Shown here: in pieces, positions 18,146 through 25,297 of the stretch
Layout: the number at the start of each line of letters is the position of its first letter
How positions within the stretch are numbered: the first letter of the stretch is position 1
DNA from: Desulfovibrio legallii
Lineage (GTDB): Bacteria; Desulfobacterota; Desulfovibrionia; Desulfovibrionales; Desulfovibrionaceae
Direction: 5' to 3'
Assembly (NCBI RefSeq): GCF_004309735.1
Contig: NZ_SIXC01000009.1
Coordinates: forward strand, 15,683-79,682
Length of the DNA stretch: 64,000 nucleotides
The notes under the pieces: model-generated
What the model was told of the DNA's origin: nothing
The model's input: only the letters and a program-made list of their open reading frames with translations
Database searches by the model: none
Made by a program: the position numbers and the translations under genes

Positions 18146-18538
18146 ATGAACCCAGCGGAGCGCAAGCCAACCACCGGGAACCTCTTTACACATGTGTATG
18201 AGCAGCCTCGCCCGCAACGGGTGGGGGTATTCAGGGCAAGTCTTCTTTTGTGGGCTTGTTTTTTTTGTACCTGTAGTCTGTTCCTCCCCACACAAGCCCT
18301 GGCCGACAACGAGCGCTACAAGGCCATTCCCCTGGCTGCCGGTGGCTATGTCTTTATTCTGGATACGCAGGAAGGACACGCCTGGACCTGGAGCAACGCC
18401 GGTCCGGGGCAGGCTTCGCCTTCCGGCAGCAATCCGCGCATCGTCTATCAAGGCAATGTACGTCGCAATATGACGCCCCCCAAGGGCGCTCCCAATGTGC
18501 CGGCCCCCACGCCGACACAGCAGCAGGAACGTTTCTGA
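18146..18538 (+). CDS. Small secreted protein, first gene of the envelope locus
   Basis: A 130-residue protein with a longish n-region, a hydrophobic core (ASLLLWACFFCTCSLFLP) and a cleavage site near QALAD. The mature part is about 75 residues: an aromatic, mixed-charge segment (YKAIPLAAGGYVFILD) followed by a Pro/Gln-rich tail. SD GGAG lies 8 bp before the ATG. It follows an AT-rich promoter region and opens the run of eleven co-oriented genes to 29412. No family is recognised. Confidence 0.7.
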   Translation: MNPAERKPTTGNLFTHVYEQPRPQRVGVFRASLLLWACFFCTCSLFLPTQALADNERYKAIPLAAGGYVFILDTQEGHAWTWSNAGPGQASPSGSNPRIVYQGNVRRNMTPPKGAPNVPAPTPTQQQERF

Positions 18539-18646
18539 GGCCACGGTGGGGCTGCGGCGCCGCGCCTCCCCAACGCGCCGCACCCCGCCAACCTTATACA
18601 ACCGCACACGACAAAGGCCTGTGTCTGTGACAACCGGAGGTTCTTT

Positions 18647-18958
18647 ATGAAGCGCATACTTGTTCTGTTTGTGGCGGCCATACTCTACACCACCCCTGCC
18701 TTTGCCGCCGGCGCCGCGCACAACGCCACTCAAGGAGGCGGCAGCAAGGGGGGCGAACAAAGCAAAGTTGTCAATGTGACCACGGTTAAAAATGCCGCCG
18801 TTATTGCCAGCGGCAAAAACTCCGAGGCCAATATCGGCAACGTCACCAACGAAGGTGGCAAACAAAGCGACGTGGTCAATGTGACCACCCTCAAAAATGC
18901 CGCCGTCATTGCCAACGACGGCGGCAAAACAAACATTGGCAACGTTACGAACAAGTAG
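18647..18958 (+). CDS. Secreted protein with two curlin-like repeats
   Basis: The 103-residue protein has a clean signal peptide (MKRILVLFVAAILYTTPAFA). The mature part is rich in Gly, Asn, Val and Thr and carries two copies of a roughly 30-residue unit: VVNVTTVKNAAVIASG then ANIGNVTNE, and VVNVTTLKNAAVIAND then TNIGNVTNK. Alternating small/beta-branched residues with regularly placed Asn are typical of curlin- and Fap-type amyloid repeats, but the consensus Gln positions of CsgA are absent. A perfect 13-bp hairpin follows the stop. An amyloid or fibre role is inferred from composition and from the nearby CsgG-like lipoprotein. Confidence 0.72.
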   Translation: MKRILVLFVAAILYTTPAFAAGAAHNATQGGGSKGGEQSKVVNVTTVKNAAVIASGKNSEANIGNVTNEGGKQSDVVNVTTLKNAAVIANDGGKTNIGNVTNK

Positions 18959-18965
18959 CTGCAAC

Positions 18966-19003
18966 GGATTCCATCAGCTGCACATATTGCGCTGATGGAA
19001 TCC
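18966..19003 (+). promoter_or_regulatory. Intercistronic 13-bp perfect hairpin
   Basis: GGATTCCATCAGC (18966-18978) and GCTGATGGAATCC (18991-19003) are perfectly complementary around a 12-nt loop. There is no T run; the next SD (AGGAGG) follows 8 bp later. It could protect the 3' end of the upstream repeat-protein message or limit read-through. Confidence 0.6.
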
Positions 19004-19019
19004 ATTACAGGAGGCCGCG

Positions 19020-19367
19020 ATGCGCACTACGAATAACGTATTATTTACAATAATATTTATTTACATATTTTCAACAGCCTGTGCAACAGAATCGTTGTCT
19101 TCTGAAATAGTTGTATCTGGAAAAGATGTAAAAATAAAAACAGACGATGGTGAAGTAATAGACACATCAAAATTGCCTGAATCCTCTGATATAGAAATAG
19201 ATAATAATACTGTTTCCATTGGCGATGTAAAAAATAATGGCAAAGATAATAAAAATATAAATAAAAAAACAAGTATTGAAAATGTAATTATAGTCAAAGA
19301 TGGAAAAACCACCTCCATAAAAAAGCTCGAAACTGGAAACATGCGTCACGGCACGGAGAAAAAATGA
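19020..19367 (+). CDS. Small low-GC exported protein
   Basis: The 115-residue product begins with a signal-like segment (VLFTIIFIYIFSTACA). The mature part is hydrophilic, rich in Lys, Asp, Asn and Ile, with beta-strand-like runs (EIVVSGKDVKIKTDDGEVID and SIENVIIVKDGKTTSIKKLE). The gene is strikingly AT-rich compared with its neighbours. SD AGGAGG precedes the ATG; its end overlaps the next start by 4 bp (ATGA). No homology is recognised. Position suggests a partner of the adjacent secreted proteins. Confidence 0.68.
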   Translation: MRTTNNVLFTIIFIYIFSTACATESLSSEIVVSGKDVKIKTDDGEVIDTSKLPESSDIEIDNNTVSIGDVKNNGKDNKNINKKTSIENVIIVKDGKTTSIKKLETGNMRHGTEKK

Positions 19368-19714
19368 AATATATCACTATATTATTATTTGTCGTGGTGC
19401 AAACGGTCTTTCCCCTTGCCGCCAACGCGGAAGAAGACATCTTCGCGGACTACAATAAAGATATGAGCAAGCCTGCGGATGCCAATGTGGTTGGCGTGTA
19501 CGACGCCTGGGGGAACAACATGGCCCACCGCATCAAGAACGGCTACAGCGAAGGCGTGGTCATTGACGGCGCAGGCGATTACGCCGATGGCAAGGTCCAT
19601 GTCGACGGGATGGGAAATGTAGTCATTGACAAGAATGCCAACGTAGGCCCTGTTATAAACCAGACCGATCTGAATAATTCAACAGTAATAATACAACAAA
19701 AAAAGCGGTTCTGA
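19364..19714 (+). CDS. Small secreted protein with repetitive Gly/Asn/Val C-terminus
   Basis: A 116-residue protein with signal peptide ending AANAEED. The mature part has VVGVYDAWGNNMAHRIKNG, then GVVIDGAGDYADGKVHVDGM and VVIDKNANVGPVINQTDLNN, a series of short beta-strand-like units separated by Gly, Asn or Asp. The last residues (STVIIQQKKRF) are basic. This pattern resembles minor subunits or nucleators of fibre systems, but no family is certain. It overlaps the preceding gene by 4 bp and ends 1 bp before the CsgG-like lipoprotein gene, so it is translationally linked to both. Confidence 0.68.
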   Translation: MKYITILLFVVVQTVFPLAANAEEDIFADYNKDMSKPADANVVGVYDAWGNNMAHRIKNGYSEGVVIDGAGDYADGKVHVDGMGNVVIDKNANVGPVINQTDLNNSTVIIQQKKRF

Positions 19715-19715
19715 A

Positions 19716-21020
19716 ATGCCTGTGAAACATGTTCTGCATCGACTTTTTTTGGCAGTGCTCTGCACTGCGGCCGCCTGCGTTTTGCCAGGCTGCAAAGCCG
19801 CCGTCCCCAACCTGCCCCCCATGCAGGCCAACGCTCCGGTGCATACCAGCTATTCGGGCGCGCTGGCCGACCTCAATACAGTGCTGGAAGTCTACCTTCC
19901 GCCGGACTACCCGGATACCTTTTTCTTTGTGAAGCCCATCGTAGACGCCACAGGCCTTTCACAGACCGGAGAAATCCCGCTGGACATTACGGCGCTGGTT
20001 CGCGACGCCGTGGCCCAAGTTTATTACAAGGTGCGCTATGTGGAGCAATACGATCAGACAGATATTGTGCAGATTCAGGCAGAGCTGCTCAAGTTGCAGA
20101 CCAGCAAGCTGCAGGGCCTGGCCGTCAAGCCGGCCCAGCGCCCGGCCGTGGATTTTACCATTGCCGGCCGTATTTCTCAGTTTGACCGCAACCTGGAGTC
20201 GCAGTCCGACAAGGCCCGGGCCATGGCCAATTTTGGCGAAGGCCTTTCCCGTACGGATATAAACGCTTCGGCCGAAGCCTCCTCCCGCCTTTCCCGCCTG
20301 AGCGTTTCCTTCAGCGTTTTCAACCCCAACGGTATTGCCCTGCCGGGAAAGTTCGGCGCCAGTATGGAAGTCCGGTACGCCAAAAACGGCATGGACTTCG
20401 GCTTTGCCATCTTCGGCAACGGGCTGGGCTTCGGCTCCGAAGCCACGGCCATGCACGGCCGTCACCTCGCCCTGCAGATGATGACGGAATTCAGCGTGGT
20501 GCAGATTATCGGCAGAGCCCTGAACGTCCCTTACTGGCGCGTGGGCGCGACGCAAAACATCTTTACGCCAGACAGACTTGTAACCTCTGAATGGCAACGA
20601 CAGTACGCCAGCATGGGGCCTTTGCTCATCCCCTTCATGCAGTCGCAGTGCATTGCCTGCGGGGACAGCTCCGTCATGGTAACCGGACAGATGGACGCCC
20701 AGACCCAGGCCGCTCTGGACCGCTTTGCCGACAAATTCGGCGTTAAAAACCGCAGTTATCCCAACTATGAAATGTTTAAGGCCTTGGAAATGCACCGGCT
20801 TCTTGACCGCGGCGCGGCCTCTGCCGCCTGGGCGGCCTACGGCGCGTACAAGGGCGGCTCCCGCCCTGTGGCCATGCCGCAAGCGGCCAGGCCCGCTGCT
20901 CCGCCCGCTGCTCCGCGTCCGGAACCCCGCAGCGCGCCGTCCTCCCCCGCAAATGGCGGCCCAGCCGCCACGCCCACCGCACAGCCAGACGTCGCCAAGC
21001 CGCTGGAAGGCTTGCTGTAA
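19716..21020 (+). CDS. Outer-membrane lipoprotein with CsgG/HfaB-like features
   Basis: The 434-residue protein has a lipobox LPGC (Cys26). Residues about 40-270 are laid out like CsgG-family pores: an opening strand with FFFVKPIVDATGLSQTGEIP, a helix leading to YYKVRYVEQYD, DFTIAGRISQFDRNL, a strand run (SVSFSVFNPNGIALPG) and the terminal helical segment QMMTEFSVVQIIGRALNVPY. Around residue 330, VTGQMDAQTQAALDRFADK resembles a peptidoglycan-binding helix. A Pro/Ala-rich tail closes it. The CsgG relation is a judgement by pattern, not a database match. It sits between small secreted proteins and the vWA protein, as an exporter or anchor would. Confidence 0.6.
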   Translation: MPVKHVLHRLFLAVLCTAAACVLPGCKAAVPNLPPMQANAPVHTSYSGALADLNTVLEVYLPPDYPDTFFFVKPIVDATGLSQTGEIPLDITALVRDAVAQVYYKVRYVEQYDQTDIVQIQAELLKLQTSKLQGLAVKPAQRPAVDFTIAGRISQFDRNLESQSDKARAMANFGEGLSRTDINASAEASSRLSRLSVSFSVFNPNGIALPGKFGASMEVRYAKNGMDFGFAIFGNGLGFGSEATAMHGRHLALQMMTEFSVVQIIGRALNVPYWRVGATQNIFTPDRLVTSEWQRQYASMGPLLIPFMQSQCIACGDSSVMVTGQMDAQTQAALDRFADKFGVKNRSYPNYEMFKALEMHRLLDRGAASAAWAAYGAYKGGSRPVAMPQAARPAAPPAAPRPEPRSAPSSPANGGPAATPTAQPDVAKPLEGLL

Positions 21021-21037
21021 GGCAGGGAGGATAAGAT

Positions 21038-23218
21038 ATGTCCATACTTCCATGCATGTTGCCGTTGCGCCCTATCCTGGTCATGCTCCTGACCATATGC
21101 TGCAGCATGGGCGTGGGGAGCCTGTGCCGCGCCGCCGATGCCAACGACGCGGCCGACATCCGCACGCCACTGCTGCAAGAGGGCAAGCGCACCCTCTACC
21201 AACGGGTGATCAGCCATCCGGGGGCCAGGCTGGCCGACGCGCCCGCCGGAGCTGGGGCCGAGCCCCTGCGCGGCTTTACGCCCCTGTACGTTTACGGACG
21301 CCAGAATGTCCAGGGCGCGGACTGGCTGGAAGTTTCGCCGAGCGTAAAGGCCACGCGGACCCGCTGGATCAGATCCGACGCCTGCTCGCCCTGGGACAAG
21401 GCTCTGACGCTGCTGTTCGCGGACCGCATGAGCCGGGATCCCGTTCTGTTTTTCCGCAATTTTGACGCCCTGAACGCCCTGGTGCGCGCCACGGACATGC
21501 GCGCCGCGCTGGACGGCCTGCTCCGCGCGCCGACTTCACCGCAAAGCCCCTTGCTGGCCGTTGAGCCCAGGGAGGCCTCCGTCCCGCGCAAGCAGTTCTA
21601 CCTGATACCCATCTTTGACTATTCCGACGAATATGAACAGCACAACCTGCGCCTGCTCAAAATCGGCGTGGTGGACCCCGGCGTTCTGCCCACCGCCGCA
21701 CCCCACCCCGCCCCCGCGCCCGTCACCGCTTTAGCGCCTGTACCCGCACCCGCGCCTGTACCCGCACCCGCGCCTGTACCCGCACCCCAGGCCGCCGCCC
21801 CGGAACCGCACTTTTCCGCCGGCATAGCCTTTATTGTGGATACGACCATCTCCATGGGGCCCTATATCGAACAGACCAAAAATTTCATTCACAGCACCTA
21901 CAACGCCCTGGAAAAAAGCTCCATCGCCGAAGATGTGGCGCTTGCCGTGGTGGCCTACCGTAACAGCACCAAGCATAACGCCAAACTGGAATACGTGTCT
22001 TCCGTGGTTGCCCCTTTTACCCGTGCAGGCTCCCGCGCGCAGGCCGAACCGCGCGTGCAGGGCATGGACGAGGCCGCGGTTTCCACCCACGCCTTCAATG
22101 AAGACGCCTTTGCGGGCATCAAGGCGGCCATAGACGGGCTGGACTGGTCGCCCTACGCCGTGAAACTGGCGGTAATGGTCACGGATGCGGGCGCTATCCG
22201 CAATGACGACCCCCTCTCCAGCACGGGCCTTACCGAAAAGGAAATGGGCGACCTGCTGGCGCAAAAGGGTATCCGCCTGGTGGTCGTCCACCTGCATACC
22301 AAGGCGGGCCAGCGGCACAACCTGGCGGGCACGGTGCAGCAGTACCGGCAACTGACCGCCGTGCGGGACGGCAACGTCAAAAGCGCCTATGTGGCCCTTC
22401 CCGTCAGCGACCCCCAGACCGCCAGTCGACAGTTCAGCCGCATCGCCGCCAAACTCGTCGACGTGCTGCAGCAACTGGTGGTCAAGGCCGCTCAGGGTGC
22501 GCCCATTGCCAAGCCTTCTTCGCCGCCCCCCGCCGCCCTGCCCGCTGCTGCGGCGGCGTCCCCAGCCGCCGTACCGGCCGCCGCAGTTGCGCCCGCCGCT
22601 CCCCAGGCTGTGGCCGCCGCGCCCGATCCGGAAGCCCTGGCCGCCTATATCGGCCAGGCCCTGGGCTACGCCGCCTATCTGGAGTTCGCCGGCGAGCGAC
22701 AAAAAGCCACCGCCCCGCGCCTGATGGAGGCCTGGGTAGCGGACAAAGACCTGGGCAGTCTGGTGGAAGGCAAATCTACCGACGCGCTCATGGCCGCCGT
22801 CCTGCTCAACAAAAACCAGCTCAATACCCTGGCCCGGCAGATCGGGTTGCTTATCGATGCCGCCCGCGCCTCGCGCATGACAGACAGCAGAGACCTTTTC
22901 CAGCGCGTCATTTCGCTTTCGTCGCAGACCCTGCGCGACCCGGAACGCCTGCAGCGCGCCGCAGACGACAACCTCTGCGCCCAGGGGTTGCTGCCGGAAT
23001 TTCTGACCGGACTGCCGTACAAAAGCCAGGTAATGAATCTGACTGAAGAACGCTGGCTGGCCATGAGCGCGCGTGAGCAGGACGAACTGATCTACTCGCT
23101 GGAGGCCAAGCTGCGCCTCTATGCGGAATACCACAACGACGCCGACAACTGGGTAACCTTTGGGTCCGCCGACCCCGCCGAGGCCCTGTACCGCGTGCCG
23201 CTGACCTCGTTACCCTAA
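21038..23218 (+). CDS. Periplasmic vWA-domain protein resembling the PpkA ectodomain
   Basis: The 726-residue exported protein has a signal peptide (about 1-32), an SH3-like region (about 45-120), a KQFYLIPIFDY segment, a Pro/Ala linker made of tandem 18-bp repeats, and a vWA domain from about residue 262 with MIDAS-type DTTISMG and the following GPYIEQT. A second Ala/Pro linker leads to a helical C-terminal domain (about 540-726). The DTTxSMGPYI pattern and preceding segments recall the periplasmic part of the type VI secretion kinase PpkA, but no kinase or transmembrane segment is present. It lies 17 bp after the CsgG-like gene and 15 bp before the ABC fusion. Function as a signal receiver or adhesin is inferred. 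Confidence 0.75.
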   Translation: MSILPCMLPLRPILVMLLTICCSMGVGSLCRAADANDAADIRTPLLQEGKRTLYQRVISHPGARLADAPAGAGAEPLRGFTPLYVYGRQNVQGADWLEVSPSVKATRTRWIRSDACSPWDKALTLLFADRMSRDPVLFFRNFDALNALVRATDMRAALDGLLRAPTSPQSPLLAVEPREASVPRKQFYLIPIFDYSDEYEQHNLRLLKIGVVDPGVLPTAAPHPAPAPVTALAPVPAPAPVPAPAPVPAPQAAAPEPHFSAGIAFIVDTTISMGPYIEQTKNFIHSTYNALEKSSIAEDVALAVVAYRNSTKHNAKLEYVSSVVAPFTRAGSRAQAEPRVQGMDEAAVSTHAFNEDAFAGIKAAIDGLDWSPYAVKLAVMVTDAGAIRNDDPLSSTGLTEKEMGDLLAQKGIRLVVVHLHTKAGQRHNLAGTVQQYRQLTAVRDGNVKSAYVALPVSDPQTASRQFSRIAAKLVDVLQQLVVKAAQGAPIAKPSSPPPAALPAAAAASPAAVPAAAVAPAAPQAVAAAPDPEALAAYIGQALGYAAYLEFAGERQKATAPRLMEAWVADKDLGSLVEGKSTDALMAAVLLNKNQLNTLARQIGLLIDAARASRMTDSRDLFQRVISLSSQTLRDPERLQRAADDNLCAQGLLPEFLTGLPYKSQVMNLTEERWLAMSAREQDELIYSLEAKLRLYAEYHNDADNWVTFGSADPAEALYRVPLTSLP
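21734..21787 (+). repeat. Three exact tandem 18-bp repeats in the vWA gene
   Basis: GCGCCTGTACCCGCACCC is repeated three times without mismatch, coding for APVPAP units in the linker before the vWA domain. Change in copy number would keep the frame and alter linker length. Confidence 0.9.
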
Positions 23219-23233
23219 AAATTGGGCTTTCGC

Positions 23234-25297
23234 ATGACGCCGCCGCTGCTGGAAATCCGCAATCTCTACAAGTGCCATACGGCCCGGCGGCCGGCCTTTT
23301 GCGCCGGCATCACACGCCTGGACATGGCCCCCGGCGAGGCTGCGGGCATAACCGGGCCCAGCGGCTGTGGCAAAAGCACCCTGCTGGAAATGCTGGCCCT
23401 GCTGACGCGCCCCTCCACCACCGAGCGCTTTGTGCTGCGCGCCGAAGACCGCGCCTGCGATCTGGCCGCCCTCTGGGCGCACAGCCCGCAACAGCTCTAC
23501 GCCCTCCGCCGCGCTTATCTGGGTTTTGTGCACCAGGCCGGCGGCCTGTACCCCTTTTTGACCGTGCAGGACAATATCGGCCTGCCGCTGCGCCTCACAG
23601 GGCAGACCTCTCAGGCGGAAACAGCCCGCCGCGTGGACGCCCTGCTGGAATTCCTCGGCCTGCGTCATGTGGCCCGAAGCCTGCCCGAAACCCTTTCGTA
23701 CGGAGAACGCCAGCGCACCGCCGTGGCCAGGGCCCTGGCCCACCGGCCACGGCTGATCCTGGCCGACGAACCCACCTCGGCTCTGGACCCAGAAGCCGCG
23801 CGGACAACCATGTCCCTGCTGCGGCAAGGCGCGCGCATGTCCGGGGCGGCCTTGCTGGTAGTCAGCCACGACCACGCCCTGCTCGCCGCCACGGGCATCC
23901 CCGCGTGCGCCATGCGGCAACAGCCCGCTGCCGCGCCCAAGGCTGTATCCGCCGCCGAATCCGAAAAAATCCACTACAGCCTTGACCTGCCGCCGCGGAA
24001 GGAAAATGCCGCAGCCCCGCAGGGCGCAGGCCCGCCCGCCGCAGCGGCGCAATCCGCCCCCCCGCCGCAGCGGCGCGTACCCCCACGCAAAGGGGCCGCC
24101 CTGCTCTGCGCCCTGGCCTGGCGAGACTTTCGCCACGAGCGTTCGCTCTCCATCTGCGCGGTACTGGCCTTTGCCGCCGCGCTCACGCCGCTGATCATCC
24201 TGAGCGGCCTGCGTACGGGAATCGTGGGCACCCTCTCGCAACGCTTGCTGGACAACCCCGCGGCCCTGGCCGTCAACCCCTACAGCAGCCAACGTTATAT
24301 GGAAGAAGACCTGGCCGCCTTGGCCGCCTTGCCCTCCGTGGCCTTTGTTGTGCCCCTCACCCGCACCCTGGCAAGCAGCGTGTTGATCGATCGCCCAGGG
24401 CACTCTCCGCTGGCGGCGGACGTCCTCCCCACCGCCAGGGGAGACCCCTTGCTGGAACGCTACGCCTCAACGCCGCCGGCGGACGGCGCGGTCATAACCA
24501 CAGAGCTGGCGCGCTCTTTGCCGGGCGTGACGCCGGGCCGCCGTCTGAACCTCCGCATCACCCGCCGCCAGGAAGGCCGCCTGCAGAGCGTGACGCTCCC
24601 GGTGCGCGTCCACGCCGTCCTGCCCGATGCCGCGGACTGGAAAAACCGCGTCTACCTGCCCTTGCCCCTGCTGCTGGATATGGAGCGCTACAGGGACGGC
24701 TTTGCCGTGCCCGCGCACGGCTGGCCGGGAAAAGCGCCCACGTCCGCCGCCCGCAGCTTTGCCGGTTTTCGCATGTACGTGGACAGCCTTGAGGCCGTCA
24801 TTCCCATACGCGACGCCCTCAAACGCCGGGGTATAGACGCCTATACCTGCGCCCGCGAAGTGGAGGCCATTCTGGATCTCAAGCAGGCGCTGACCCTCAC
24901 CGCCCTGCTTGTAGGCGGCGTTACGCTGGCAGGCATGGCCTTTTCTCTGGCCAGTCTCGCTGTGGCCAATGTGCGCCGCAAGGCCCTTTTTTTTGCCCAG
25001 GGCGCGCTTATGGGGCTCAGCCGCCGTGAGCTGCTGGCCCTGCCCTTGCTGCAGATGACCTTTACCGCGCTGCTGGCGGCTTCCTGCTCTCTGCTTTTCT
25101 ACGCGGCCGCCGCCGCGCTTCTGGATCTGGCCGCCGCCCCCTGGCTGGAATCCGGAGAAAGCGCCTGTGCCCTGCCTGGGGCGCAGGTGTTGCCGCTCTA
25201 CGCCGGTTCCCTTCTCCTGGCCTGCCTCTGCGGCGGAGTTGCCTGCCGCCAATTGCTCACGCTGCAGCCTGCGGAGGTCTTGCGCCGTGACGCCTGA
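23234..25297 (+). CDS. ABC ATPase fused to FtsX/LolC-type permease (TagT-TagS-like)
   Basis: The 687-residue fusion has an ATPase (about 1-225) of the LolD/MacB class: Walker A GPSGCGKS (41-48), signature SYGERQR, Walker B LILADEPTSALD. A Pro/Ala linker leads to a permease with a first span near 300 (SICAVLAFAAALTPLIILSG), a periplasmic domain of about 200 residues, and three C-terminal spans. This is the MacB-type topology, but the ATPase lies at the N-terminus of a four-span permease as if tagT and tagS were joined. ATG 23234 was chosen over a TTG 12 bp upstream. Neighbouring vWA and FGE-fold proteins point to a TagTS-like mechanotransmission role rather than drug export. Confidence 0.82.
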   Translation: MTPPLLEIRNLYKCHTARRPAFCAGITRLDMAPGEAAGITGPSGCGKSTLLEMLALLTRPSTTERFVLRAEDRACDLAALWAHSPQQLYALRRAYLGFVHQAGGLYPFLTVQDNIGLPLRLTGQTSQAETARRVDALLEFLGLRHVARSLPETLSYGERQRTAVARALAHRPRLILADEPTSALDPEAARTTMSLLRQGARMSGAALLVVSHDHALLAATGIPACAMRQQPAAAPKAVSAAESEKIHYSLDLPPRKENAAAPQGAGPPAAAAQSAPPPQRRVPPRKGAALLCALAWRDFRHERSLSICAVLAFAAALTPLIILSGLRTGIVGTLSQRLLDNPAALAVNPYSSQRYMEEDLAALAALPSVAFVVPLTRTLASSVLIDRPGHSPLAADVLPTARGDPLLERYASTPPADGAVITTELARSLPGVTPGRRLNLRITRRQEGRLQSVTLPVRVHAVLPDAADWKNRVYLPLPLLLDMERYRDGFAVPAHGWPGKAPTSAARSFAGFRMYVDSLEAVIPIRDALKRRGIDAYTCAREVEAILDLKQALTLTALLVGGVTLAGMAFSLASLAVANVRRKALFFAQGALMGLSRRELLALPLLQMTFTALLAASCSLLFYAAAAALLDLAAAPWLESGESACALPGAQVLPLYAGSLLLACLCGGVACRQLLTLQPAEVLRRDA

